In this document: in pieces, positions 10,101 to 18,710 of the stretch
How positions within the stretch are numbered: the stretch's first letter is position 1
Layout of the letters: every line of letters starts with the position of its first letter
Origin: JAGQOZ01 sp041399205
GTDB lineage: Bacteria; Planctomycetota; Planctomycetia; Pirellulales; Pirellulaceae
Length of the DNA: 64,000 bases
Direction: 5' to 3'
Assembly (NCBI GenBank): GCA_041399205.1
Contig: JAWKTK010000008.1
Span: 124,001-188,000 of the forward strand
Made by a program: the position numbers and the translations under genes
The notes under the pieces: model-generated
Told to the model about the DNA's origin: nothing
The model's database searches: none
What the model saw: only the letters and a program-made list of their open reading frames with translations

Positions 10101-12869
10101 ACTTATTATCCGCAGCAGACCGATGATCGTACGCCCGAAGGTCGCAAACTGCCTCAGCCTGACGGGGTTGAAGGAGTGCCCATCGCGGATATTGGTGACA
10201 CCAAGGAAGACTATCGCTGGGCGTTTTTGAATCGAAACAATCGAGCGGAAGATGATTACACGCAACTGATGGCGTTCAGCAAAATCATGGGGCTAACCGG
10301 TTCGGCGTTTACTTCGCAGATTGGTGATGTGATTGATGTGGACCAATGGTTACGTGCCTTCGCGTTTTCCGTGATCACGGGGCATGGAGACAATTATGGT
10401 GCGGATGGTTCGCAACACAATTTGCAGCTGTACGTTCGCCCGGAAGACGGCAAAGTATTGTTCTTTCCGCACGACTTGGACGCGTTCTTCCAGACAACTC
10501 GAGCTTTAGTCGGTAATAACGATCTGCGAAAAATGCTGACCGTTCCCGAATGGGAGCACATGTACTACGGTCATGTCCACGACATGATTCAGACAACTTT
10601 TAACGAACAGTACATGACGCACTGGACCGATTTGTATCGTGAATTGATTCCGTCGCAACGGTTTGATCGCCATCTGACCGAATTGGTTCGTCGGTCGGAA
10701 TATTTGATCGGCCAAATTGAGCGTCAAGCCAGTCCGCTCGATTTCAGCATTACGACAGCGGATGGCAGCGTAAATACGCCTACGGTCATGATTGCCGGCA
10801 ATGGCTGGGTCAACGTCCGAGAGTTGCGGTTGGCTGGTAGTGACGTGCCGTTGTCAGTGGAATGGACCGATGTAACCGCGTGGTCTACGGAAATCCCGTT
10901 GGCGTTGGGAGCGAACCAGATTCAGATTGAAGCCTATGATTTCCAAGGACAATTAATCGGTGCCGATGCGGTGACGGTGACCACATCGGTTGCCAATCCG
11001 GTACAAGATGCGATTCGAATCTCAGAAATCAACTATCATCCGCATGCGCCCACGGACCAAGAACTGGCCAGCGTTCCAGGGCTGACGGACGAATCGTTCG
11101 AATTTGTGGAACTGGTAAACGTGAGCAATGCGCCGGTGAATCTGCTGGGCGTCCAGTTTTCGCAGGGCGTGGAATTCGTCTTTCCTTCGATGATTCTGGG
11201 TGCGAACGAAGTGGGCGTGATTGTTCGCAATGAAGGTGCCTTTGTCGCGCGTTATGGGGACCAAGTGCGTATTCTGGGCGAGTTCGCTGGCGGGCAACTC
11301 AGCAATAGCGGCGAACAACTGACGTTGGTCGACGTGGCCGGAGAACAAATCGCCAGCGTGGACTATACGGAATCGGATCCCTGGTCCGAAGCGGCCGATG
11401 TCGTTGGCGCGACATTGGAATGGACAGCCAGCAGCGGGAATTCTGCCGCCAACGCCAAGCCCAATCTGTGGCGATCGAGTGTTTCATTGGGCGGCAATCC
11501 AGGTTCGGTTGATCGGCTGGCGAGCCGAGGCATCGTGATTAATGAAGTGATTTCCAATGGTTCGGTGAATCAACCAGATGCAATTGAACTGCTGAATGTG
11601 ACCAACAACGATATCAACATCAGCGGTTGGTTCTTAAGTGATTCCGGTGACAACTTGTTCAAGTTTGCCGTTCCGGCAGGCACAGTTGTTCCGGCCAACG
11701 GATATGTAGTGTTCGACGAATCCGACTTCAACGCCGATCCAAATTCATCGACAACCTTTGCGCTGGGTGCCGGTGGCGACGATATTTGGTTAACTCGAGC
11801 GGACGATGAAAACAACGTCTGGTTCGAAGATCACGTTCGATTCCCAGCTTTAGAATTAGGACAAAGCTGGGGCCGTCCAACTCCTTCCACTGATCGGTCT
11901 GGGCCACTGGCAGGCGTTTCCTTGGGTGCAGCCAACGCCGGCGTGGCGGTGGGACCGGTGGTCTTGTCGGAAATCGCCTATCGGCCGGGCAATCCGACGG
12001 CGGCGGCATTGGCCATCGATCCGACGATCGGTTCGGCTGATCTGCAGTTCTTGGAATTGTGGAATGCCAGTGGCCAAGCGGTGAATCTGGCCAACTGGGA
12101 AGTCACGGGAACGCTGCAGTATGCGTTTGATTCGCTGGTGCTGAATGGAGGCGAATCGATCGTGTTGCTTTCGTTTGATCCCAACGATGGTGCGAATGCA
12201 ACACGTACGGCGGCGTTTCGCACGCATTATGGGCTGAGCGAATCAGTGCGATTGATCGGTGGCCTGGACGGTACGGTGTCGGCCGATACAACAGGCGGAA
12301 ACGGGCTGGTTCGACTGTGGATGCCGATAAACGATAATAGCAATCGCTTGATCCTGTCTGACGAAGCATTCTATGACAATGTCGCTCCTTGGCCGCCATT
12401 GGCAAATGGTTCTTCGCTGCAGCGAGCCAATGCCAATGCCAACGGCAACGATGCGGGGACTTGGCAAGCTTCGCTGGCAGCGCCCGGTCAGCACGCGACC
12501 GCTTCGGCCGACTTCAACCAGGATGGCCGAATTGACGTGGCGGATATCGACTTATTGTGCGCGGCCATTCAAGCCGGAGACAATTCGCTGGATCTGAATG
12601 GTGACTCGGACATGTCACAGTCAGACATGGACGTGTTGATCAAAGGTGTGTTGAGAACGTCTTATGGCGATGTCAACCTTGACGGCGTTTTCAATTCGAA
12701 TGATCTGGTGACGATCTTCCAGCAAGGCGAATACGAAGACGGCATCGCCGGGAATTCGACTTGGGCGGATGGAGATTGGAATTGCGACGGCGAATTTTCG
12801 ACGGCGGACTTGGTAATTGCCTTTCAAGATGGAGGCTATGTGGCGGCCGCCAAGAAAATTCAGACCTAA
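7029..12869 (+). CDS. Giant secreted lamin-tail/CotH/dockerin protein
   Basis: The main body of the giant protein. The nominal TTG start at 7029 is only where this frame becomes usable; upstream coding is in the previous ORF. In order: a jelly-roll-like module (VDDGAVVYLNGQEIYRHN), a second copy of it (VIDDGAVFYVNGTEIARFN), a lamin-tail domain (WIELFNRGDQTIDLSNWEL), a carbohydrate-binding-like stretch (LIKNGSFEAD), and a CotH-like domain roughly in 9700-10750 (RLSGSQRARPY, VLFFPHDLDAFF). Then at least three more lamin-tail domains (FEFVELVNVSNAPV, DAIELLNVTNNDINISGWFL, LQFLELWNASGQAVNLANWEV) and a C-terminal dockerin-like pair (DFNQDGRIDVADID, GDVNLDGVFNSNDLV, GDWNCDGEFSTADLV). CotH proteins are atypical protein kinases. 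Export and calcium-dependent folding or anchoring is inferred. Confidence 0.85.
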   Translation: MAVGSNTHYFRKAFDFNQDPSRTSLTMELLVDDGAVVYLNGQEIYRHNMPAGPVTFASHALFEIGDAGQEGPIVIPANALQQGQNVLAVETHQANAANPDMVFGLELTAVTSHPAPVDVSNVPIRIHEIASVSGESPFIEVKNVSGEPLSLNELEVRYGSQRKPLAASGSLAANGLHVVLLNPAPQLGELVSITTADGQLVYDAVAADSRSLGRHPDFQRLLFTSADSPNAENQFALQSDVVINEIMYHHRPQVAVPDTPPTLDRTVVVPLGATWRFNQANQDLGPNWHQTSHAVGDDWESGPGLLGFDTGTFPAPGIQTTLADPRVLNTITLYFETDINFSAEQWNAFDQFALRHVIDDGAVFYVNGTEIARFNMPEGAFDASTTSSASVNNASLSDAITIPKSAFRQGQNRISVEVHQRTASSNDVMFGLELVAGSEIAPGIPGSPYHDIDEEWIELFNRGDQTIDLSNWELADAVSMRVDEGTTIGPKEYRLAVRDYDAFVVKYPELTSLVIGEYSGSLANQTERILLNDAAGNPADEVRYYQDGQWPSAADGGGSSLELRDPYADNGVGLAWAASDEGAQSEWQTYTYQGIAKPSAIGPDGQWEEFVIGMLDAGEVLLDDISVIANPNSSPEELIKNGSFEADTVGSEGASWRLIGNHRHSEVIVDPDDPNNQVLRFVATSATEHMHNHGETTLNDRIRNGVEYQISYKAKWITGSNLLHSRLYFNRLAQATPIAQPEEHGTPGRVNSQFETNIGPTYQGFLHQPAVPAANEPITVTVNAWDANDVQDVTLWYSVEGDSWQSTDMLLSSGTQYVGTIPGQDRGRIVQFYVEGTDGLGQKSTFPREGRDSRALFQIEDGKAADTGLNNLRLIVRPDDAQHLHSTIELMSNDATGTTLIYNESEIFYDTTLRLSGSQRARPYQPRLAFSVAFPSDHLFRGLQSRITLDRSESTGYGQREHIYHQGAAHAGGLPSEYNDLFHIITPRSEHTGAAEAQMTRYSDIFLDEQYDNGADGQLYEYELTYYPQQTDDRTPEGRKLPQPDGVEGVPIADIGDTKEDYRWAFLNRNNRAEDDYTQLMAFSKIMGLTGSAFTSQIGDVIDVDQWLRAFAFSVITGHGDNYGADGSQHNLQLYVRPEDGKVLFFPHDLDAFFQTTRALVGNNDLRKMLTVPEWEHMYYGHVHDMIQTTFNEQYMTHWTDLYRELIPSQRFDRHLTELVRRSEYLIGQIERQASPLDFSITTADGSVNTPTVMIAGNGWVNVRELRLAGSDVPLSVEWTDVTAWSTEIPLALGANQIQIEAYDFQGQLIGADAVTVTTSVANPVQDAIRISEINYHPHAPTDQELASVPGLTDESFEFVELVNVSNAPVNLLGVQFSQGVEFVFPSMILGANEVGVIVRNEGAFVARYGDQVRILGEFAGGQLSNSGEQLTLVDVAGEQIASVDYTESDPWSEAADVVGATLEWTASSGNSAANAKPNLWRSSVSLGGNPGSVDRLASRGIVINEVISNGSVNQPDAIELLNVTNNDINISGWFLSDSGDNLFKFAVPAGTVVPANGYVVFDESDFNADPNSSTTFALGAGGDDIWLTRADDENNVWFEDHVRFPALELGQSWGRPTPSTDRSGPLAGVSLGAANAGVAVGPVVLSEIAYRPGNPTAAALAIDPTIGSADLQFLELWNASGQAVNLANWEVTGTLQYAFDSLVLNGGESIVLLSFDPNDGANATRTAAFRTHYGLSESVRLIGGLDGTVSADTTGGNGLVRLWMPINDNSNRLILSDEAFYDNVAPWPPLANGSSLQRANANANGNDAGTWQASLAAPGQHATASADFNQDGRIDVADIDLLCAAIQAGDNSLDLNGDSDMSQSDMDVLIKGVLRTSYGDVNLDGVFNSNDLVTIFQQGEYEDGIAGNSTWADGDWNCDGEFSTADLVIAFQDGGYVAAAKKIQT

Positions 12870-13068
12870 TGTTGGGAGATGACTGCCACTGTCAGCCTGC
12901 AGAAGCACACCGAAAGCAATCTTGCTAGCACGATTCACCGCTAGCGAATCAATTATTCGATGGCAGTGACAGAACTGTTATTGACTTCAAAGGCAGTGGC
13001 AGCAAAGAATGTGTCCATCGTTGCGAGGCAACAAGGAAGTTTAAGTCTTTTCGCGAGGAAACTAGCTA

Positions 13069-13814
13069 ATGGATAGCAAAACGAATTCAAGGATGATGTG
13101 GTGCAAGGTTCTGTTTTTGGCGGCTGGCACGGTCTTATCTGGCGCGTTGCCAGGATTTGCGGCAACGATCTTGATTGACGACTTCATCACGCCGCAGTCG
13201 ATTTCGGTCACGGCGTCGACTCCCACGGGCAGCTCGATTGTTTCGGCGCCGGAAGCGTTGGGTGGCGAACGTGACATGAAGCTGGCGCTGACCAGCGGAT
13301 TCACCAGTCTCACGCTCAGTTCGAATCCGTTTGGTGGCGAACTTTTGGTGCATGATTCGGGCGCCACGGTTAAAGGGATTTCGTCTACCATTTGGGACGG
13401 ACCAGATGGTTCGGACGATGTGGATTACGATGGCTTAGGTGGTGTAGATATTGGCACGGGCAACAACGCGTTTCTGCTGTCCGGAGTGGTAGCGGATTTG
13501 TCCGGTATGATTTCGCTGATTGTGTATGACGCCAGTGACGCATCGGGACAAACGTGGTCGCAAGCAGACTTTTCTTTGCCAGCGCTGTATTGTCTCCTTC
13601 GGAACTGATGATTCCCTTCTCGGATTTCAACTTCCACGGTTCTGGCGGCGCGGTCGATTTCACGAATGTCGGTGCCATTGAACTGCAGATCGAAAATATT
13701 ACCACCGGCAGTTTGGATGTGATCCTGCATTCGGTCAGTGTCGTGCCCGAACCCAGTTCGCTGTGGCTAGTTTTGACCGGCTGGGGTTCGCTGCTGTTGA
13801 TCAAACGAAGATAA
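13069..13814 (+). CDS. PEP-CTERM secreted protein, frameshifted
   Basis: Residues 1-33 form a signal peptide (LFLAAGTVLSGALPGFAA). The mature region is a Thr/Ser/Gly-rich beta domain (ATILIDDFITPQSISVTA...). The tail is a typical PEP-CTERM sorting signal: VPEPSSLW, a hydrophobic helix (LVLTGWGSLLLI), then KRR. The frame opening at 13069 ends at 13608. The C-terminal half is in the -1 frame (13554-13814). Adding one T to the run at 13571-13574 would join them as QADFFFASAVLSPSEL. PEP-CTERM proteins are processed by exosortase in the inner membrane. A terminator follows at 13850. Confidence 0.75.
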
Positions 13815-13849
13815 CCTTTCGACCGTCATTTGATTCAAGTCTCCCCGAA

Positions 13850-13885
13850 AACACCTTGGCATACGTGTGCCAGGGTGTTTTTTTT
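13850..13885 (+). terminator. Rho-independent terminator
   Basis: A 12-bp stem with one G-U pair (AACACCTTGGCA pairing with TGCCAGGGTGTT), a 6-base loop, and a run of eight T. It lies 36 bp after the stop of the PEP-CTERM gene. The T run is on the plus strand, so it should end that transcript. The convergent oxidoreductase gene ends at 13954. Confidence 0.85.
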
Positions 13886-13953
13886 CTACAGCGAACCGAT
13901 TCGAAATACCAACTGCAGGCGAATACGCGAGCAAGACCATTCGCCAAGATCAA

Positions 13954-14931
13954 TCAATCCAACGCTAGGCCGCTGGCCAGCAGGATTGCGCGTTGCACTT
14001 GGTAATCATGTTCGTACGAATAGTCCGAATCTTTTTCGTTCCGCACAATCTGGGCTAGCTCGGCGGCGTCCGCCACATAGCGTTGAAACTTGGGAAAGGC
14101 GTGATCATGAGTGCGAGCCGGATGGCCGGGACGAGCTTCTCGTAGAGCAATCTTCGCACTAGGGTCATCCAGCGGTTGAATGTGGAACGTGCCGCCCGTA
14201 CCACAAAGTGTGAAATGTCGCCGAGCGAACCCGTCGGGTTCGTTGATGCTGCTGCGAATGGTGGCCGTGGCTGTCGGATATTCAAACACCGCCAACATGT
14301 TGTCCAAGCATCCGTCTGCAATGGACGAAGAATGCCGAGCAAACGAATGCACTTTTTCAGGCGGCCCCAAGACAGCAACCACCAAGTCAATCAAGTGACA
14401 ACCCAATTCAAACATCGTCCCGCCAGGATAGCTGGCAATTGTTCTTCGCCCAGCGCCCTCGGTCAACTTGCTCATCACCGTGTGCAGTTCAAATGGTTCG
14501 CCCAACCAGCCTCGGCGCAGCCAATCCTTTAACATCAACACGGTTGGGTTGTAACGATACATGTAACCCATTTGCACCGCCAAGTGCTTGCTGGCGGCTT
14601 GGTCCAGAATTCGCTTGAAGTGCGGCAAAGAATCGCCGGCCGGTTTGTCCAAGTGAATGTGTTTTTCGGCGGCGATGCAGCGTTCAGCCGTGTCCAGCAG
14701 CTGCGGAACGGTGGTTTCGACACCTACCACTTGCAGGCCTGGCTGGTTTAACAGTTGCTGTTCCGTCATCCAAGGAACGCCCTGGTAGCGAGCGTCCTGT
14801 TCGGCTTGCCTTCGCAATTGCGGATCGTTTTCCACAATCCCAATTACGTCGTAATCGTCGGACTGGCGATAGACGTCCAGTTTGCTGGCATGCGCATGTC
14901 CAACTCCGATTTGACCGTACTTGATCTTCAT
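13954..14931 (-). CDS. Gfo/Idh/MocA-family oxidoreductase
   Basis: NAD(P)-dependent oxidoreductase of the Gfo/Idh/MocA family, usually acting on sugars, inositol or related polyols. I place the start at the internal ATG 14931 (MKIKYGQIGVGHAHA), because the longer ORF from 14958 adds nine residues ahead of the Rossmann strand. The N-terminal Rossmann fold (GVGHAHASKLD) is followed by KHIHLDKPAGDSLP near residue 93, equivalent to the family EKP motif with Lys kept and Glu replaced by Asp. The C-terminal alpha/beta domain has GGTMFELGCHLIDLVVAVLG near residue 175, with the usual GG-D-G-H-D arrangement. About 325 residues, usual for the family. Substrate unknown; it could lie in a planctomycete carbohydrate pathway. 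Confidence 0.85.
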   Translation of the reverse strand: MKIKYGQIGVGHAHASKLDVYRQSDDYDVIGIVENDPQLRRQAEQDARYQGVPWMTEQQLLNQPGLQVVGVETTVPQLLDTAERCIAAEKHIHLDKPAGDSLPHFKRILDQAASKHLAVQMGYMYRYNPTVLMLKDWLRRGWLGEPFELHTVMSKLTEGAGRRTIASYPGGTMFELGCHLIDLVVAVLGPPEKVHSFARHSSSIADGCLDNMLAVFEYPTATATIRSSINEPDGFARRHFTLCGTGGTFHIQPLDDPSAKIALREARPGHPARTHDHAFPKFQRYVADAAELAQIVRNEKDSDYSYEHDYQVQRAILLASGLALD

Positions 14932-14985
14932 CAACAGAACTCCGGAAGCGCACGACAAACTCGCGAACTCAGAAACGAAGCGGCG

Positions 14986-16341
14986 CTAATCCAAATCCAT
15001 TCGACTCAAATCCGCCGTCGGTTCCGAACTTTCTCGTTTTCGAATCAACAGTCGAATCGGAATTTCGCCAAACGTCAGTTTATCGCGAAACACACCCAAC
15101 AGATACTGTTTATAAGATGGCGTAAACCACCTTGGATCGTTACACATCAGCACAATCGTAGGCGGCTGCACGGCAGCTTGCGTAGCAAAATAGACCTTGG
15201 GTCGGTGATTATTGACTAAGGGCGGCGGATGATGCGTCATAGCGGCTTTGACCAGTTTGTTCAGCTGCGCCGTGGACACTCGTTCTCGCGATTGTTTGAA
15301 CAACATCTGCGCGTGATTCAGCAACATCTTGACGTTCTTGCCAGTCTGTGCCGTGATAAACGCAATGGGCACGTGCCACATATTGGGAAAAGTGTCACGC
15401 AAATACTGAGCCCATTCTTCCGTGGCCACTTGTCCGTGATACAAGTCCCATTTGTTGACCACAAAGATGCACGGTTTGTATTCTTCGGCAATGTAGCTGA
15501 CCAACTGCTTGTCGACTTTACTGATGGGTTGTTCCGCATCAAAAAACATCAACGACACGTCCGCGCGACGAATACTTCGTTTCGCTCGATGCGTCCCGTA
15601 ATAATCAATGTTGGTGCGAATGCTGACGTTACGTCGCAAGCCCGGCGTATCGATGGCGACAAACGCTTTGCCGTCCATTTCGAAGCGAACGTCTACGCTG
15701 TCTCGAGTAGTACCCGGAACTTCGCTGACGATCATCCGTTCCGCTTCCGCCACTGCATTGACGAAGGTGCTTTTGCCTACATTGCGACGTCCCACAATGG
15801 CGACTTTCATTTCCGGATCGTCCATGTCGGTTTCTTCGGACACTTCCGGCAATGATTCGATAATAGCGTCCAGCAGTTGCTGGCGATTTCGGTTGGCGGT
15901 AGTACTGCAACAGATTGGTTCGCCAAAACCGAGCTGAAAGAAATCGTTCGCTTGCGGATCCAAGTTATCGCTATCCGCTTTATTGGCCACAAAAATGATC
16001 GGCTTATCGACCGCTCGCAAACGCTGGGCCACATGCTGATCCAGCGGCACGACACCGCTGCGAGTATCCACGACAAAGACCAGCACGTCGGCCGATTCAA
16101 TGCCCACGGTAATCTGGCCTTCAATCTGTTCGGTCAGATCATCGGTGTCTTCGATGCCCATGCCGCCGGTATCGACCAGTTCAAACAAATGGTCATCTTC
16201 GTCAATGATGAACGTCATCCGGTCTCGAGTCACCCCGGCCATGTCATCGACAATGGCCAGTCGCTTGCGAGCCAGCCAATTGAAGATGCTGGATTTTCCC
16301 ACATTGGGTCGGCCAACAATGGCAACCTGAGGAATTCTCAT
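14986..16341 (-). CDS. der: Ribosome biogenesis GTPase Der
   Basis: Der (EngA) is a tandem-GTPase needed for 50S subunit maturation. Two G domains are visible: GRPNVGKSS near residue 10 with DTGG and NKAD, and GRRNVGKST near residue 182 with DTPG and NKWD. A C-terminal KH-like domain follows (KVYFATQAAVQPPTIVLMCND). I prefer ATG 16341 (MRIPQVAIVGRPNVGKS), which gives ~451 residues as in other Der proteins. The in-frame upstream extension to 16464 adds 41 residues with no counterpart that I recognise. No clear Shine-Dalgarno precedes either start. Intact. The gene is followed, 54 bp downstream on the same strand, by the oxidoreductase. Confidence 0.92.
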   Translation of the reverse strand: MRIPQVAIVGRPNVGKSSIFNWLARKRLAIVDDMAGVTRDRMTFIIDEDDHLFELVDTGGMGIEDTDDLTEQIEGQITVGIESADVLVFVVDTRSGVVPLDQHVAQRLRAVDKPIIFVANKADSDNLDPQANDFFQLGFGEPICCSTTANRNRQQLLDAIIESLPEVSEETDMDDPEMKVAIVGRRNVGKSTFVNAVAEAERMIVSEVPGTTRDSVDVRFEMDGKAFVAIDTPGLRRNVSIRTNIDYYGTHRAKRSIRRADVSLMFFDAEQPISKVDKQLVSYIAEEYKPCIFVVNKWDLYHGQVATEEWAQYLRDTFPNMWHVPIAFITAQTGKNVKMLLNHAQMLFKQSRERVSTAQLNKLVKAAMTHHPPPLVNNHRPKVYFATQAAVQPPTIVLMCNDPRWFTPSYKQYLLGVFRDKLTFGEIPIRLLIRKRESSEPTADLSRMDLD

Positions 16342-16814
16342 GACAAAACGCTCTGCACTTTCAATATTGAAAACCGATTCCAACGTGGTTTTGGCCAGAT
16401 CACCTAGATGTCGCCCCGACTTTCCCGCGGAGAAACGCGACGGCATCTGGTTGTTCGACGTCAAGCCGCTATGTCAAGCGACACGAACGCCCATCCATCG
16501 CACAATTCGGGTTACACACCAACACAGGCCCACACCACCGAATATAGACCATCGCACTGGTTCACGGAATGGCCAGCGAATTCAGCCAAAGTTGCGAGTT
16601 TCCTGACGGGTGATGACGCTCAGACGGCATGTAGCAGGTGTGACGCAAATCAAACCATCACGTTTCGAACCAGGAATCACTCGTATCGCTTGCCAATGAA
16701 CCCAAACTCTACGCTCGTTTGATGTTTTTCGGAACGTTCGATTCGTCATCGAATCGGCCGCATTCCGCTTTCTCGTTTGGCACTACTTCATCTTCGATTC
16801 CTAGGGGGAATATT
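16342..16814. other. Intergenic, divergent region before PEP-CTERM gene
   Basis: About 470 bp between der and the divergent PEP-CTERM gene. Part of it can be read as N-terminal extensions of either gene, but these lack ribosome binding sites and resemble no domain. No RNA gene or clear repeat was seen. Confidence 0.5.
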
Positions 16815-18428
16815 ATGCGATTGGCTTCTTTGGTATGTACTTTGTCTTTGGCCGCACTGGCGACCGCTCAACCAGTACTGCAGTACGATTCCGCAACCGG
16901 CGACGTGAGCTTTAGTTCCAGTCGACCGGTCACCACACTGGATCTGTTTTCGGCCACCAACGTCTTTACAGGCAGTCGGCCGGCCAGCATGGACAGCGAT
17001 TTTGATGTCTTCATGCCGAACCATGTTTTTCGTTTGGATCCGGCAGGGTTCCAACAATTTAACTTCGGCCAAGCGGTAGCTCCGAATCTGTCGCCCGAAA
17101 CCTTCTTGGACGGCTTGTGCGTCGACGGTTCGCATCTAGGTGGTGGTCGAATCGCTGCCACGCAATTCCAGATGGGCGAAGAAACTTGGCCCCTTGATTA
17201 TTGCTTTGCCGAATCGGAACCCGTCACCGTGTACTACGATCCCATGTCGGGCGAAGTTGCGTTGGACGTCATTCCCGGTGTGTCGCTCCGCGAAATCCAA
17301 CTCGTGTCCCAGTCCCATGCGTTGAACAATCAAGATGCTCAAAACGCCGACGGTCCGTTCGACATTGCGGCGGCCAACCGATTGGTGATTCGGAGCGAAA
17401 CCGGTTTCGGCGATTTGCAGCTTGGGGCCGTTCTGGATGCGAACTTAGACCCTCTGGATGTCGTGCAAGATCTATGCTTCACCGGTTCCCTGACCGATGG
17501 CACGTCACTGGATCCCGCTGCTTACAATGGCAACGCATCCATACCGTTGCGGCAATGTACTTCTACGGAACGAACCGCCATGACCATCCCCGCGTTCGAT
17601 TCCGAACCGACAGGTCAAGTTGATTTGCACTATTCTGCCGCAACAGGCGAATTGCATTTGAACGTGGCCAGCGACCAAACTCTGGCGACGCTGGAACTGG
17701 TTTCTTCACGAGCCATCTTTTCCGGCGACGCCAACTCCTTCCTGATGTTGGACGGTCAGCAAACCCTATCAATCCAACAACCCGCACTGGACAATCGGCC
17801 ACAAACGTTGGCACCTTACCATGATATTTCGCTGGGGACGGTCGCCGATCTGGGTTTGTCCGACACGCTGGTTGCTAATGACTTGTGCATTTCCGGTCGA
17901 TTTTCCGACGGTTCGCCTTTGGAAACCGTGCACCTAAACGGAGATGCCTCGTTATCTGTTTGCACTACAACCAGTCCAGCATTGCCGCTTCCCTTTGTTT
18001 CCTTGAATTACGATTCTGCTACCGGTCAATTAAGCCTGGATGTGGCTGACGCGGTACAGCTAAAAGCGTTTCGACTGGAATCCACAGCGGGCGTCTTCGT
18101 GACCGACACACTGCCGGATGCGTTGAGCGGTGAACAAGATCAATTGACAGCCAACGTATTGCAAAACATCGAGGTCCAATTCGGCGACCTGGATTTCCTG
18201 ACGGTCCTGCCGGCTGGAATGAGCGACGCTGACGTGTTGGCCGATTTGTGTGCAGGGGCAGGCGAAGCAGGTAATCCCTCAGGCACGTTCAATGTGTTCC
18301 TGAACGGTGACTTCGCGCAGCCCATGACCGCTTGTGCCATCGTTCCCGAACCGGACGTTTCGATCGCCATGACACTTGTCGGCGTTGTCGCACTTCTTAC
18401 AGCTCGTCGCGCCACCAGGACGTTGTAG
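16815..18428 (+). CDS. PEP-CTERM protein with four internal repeats
   Basis: Start ATG 16815 is favoured by GGGGG at 16804-16808 and an immediate signal peptide (LASLVCTLSLAALATAQP). The longer frame from 16719 has neither. The mature protein has four units of ~120-135 residues. Each opens with a motif of the form LQYDSATGDVSF, VYYDPMSGEVAL, LHYSAATGELHL or LNYDSATGQLSL, continues with LxxxxLxSxxxVF, and the units contain LCxxG or a variant. The C-terminus is a PEP-CTERM signal (VPEPDVSIAM, hydrophobic helix, ARRATRTL). Exported and probably surface-associated through an exosortase. Intact. I recognise no enzyme; the repeat unit may be a planctomycete-specific beta domain. The dsDNA downstream to 18710 (282 bp) shows no gene. 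Confidence 0.8.
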   Translation: MRLASLVCTLSLAALATAQPVLQYDSATGDVSFSSSRPVTTLDLFSATNVFTGSRPASMDSDFDVFMPNHVFRLDPAGFQQFNFGQAVAPNLSPETFLDGLCVDGSHLGGGRIAATQFQMGEETWPLDYCFAESEPVTVYYDPMSGEVALDVIPGVSLREIQLVSQSHALNNQDAQNADGPFDIAAANRLVIRSETGFGDLQLGAVLDANLDPLDVVQDLCFTGSLTDGTSLDPAAYNGNASIPLRQCTSTERTAMTIPAFDSEPTGQVDLHYSAATGELHLNVASDQTLATLELVSSRAIFSGDANSFLMLDGQQTLSIQQPALDNRPQTLAPYHDISLGTVADLGLSDTLVANDLCISGRFSDGSPLETVHLNGDASLSVCTTTSPALPLPFVSLNYDSATGQLSLDVADAVQLKAFRLESTAGVFVTDTLPDALSGEQDQLTANVLQNIEVQFGDLDFLTVLPAGMSDADVLADLCAGAGEAGNPSGTFNVFLNGDFAQPMTACAIVPEPDVSIAMTLVGVVALLTARRATRTL

Positions 18429-18710
18429 GCAAACGATGTGCAGGCTGTTGCAATCGTCTCGTTGTCGACGCGTACGTAAAGCTTCTGGTCGTGGATCGGC
18501 TGGATGTAAACAGATGTGCGGTTTCAATCAGATTTTGTTCGGTTTGATCGACGTCGCACATTCTTGTTCGGCGTCAATTGTTTGAATAGCAATGCAGAAA
18601 TCGCATGAAGAGAATTGATTTGGTCTTTGCCTGGCTCGTAGTACTATTAGAATAGTCGGAGGGTCGAATTCACTTTTCTATAGTGCTTTTGTTCGGTGAG
18701 ACAGCCTACG

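Noticed and set aside
9462..10265. A 267-codon minus-strand frame inside the giant lamin-tail gene
   Set aside because: It is antisense to the CotH-like region and has no domain of its own.
14755..15219. Long plus-strand frames over the oxidoreductase and Der genes
   Set aside because: They are antisense shadows of firm genes on the minus strand.
16719..16814. N-terminal extension of the four-repeat PEP-CTERM protein
   Set aside because: The signal peptide and ribosome binding site fit ATG 16815 only.
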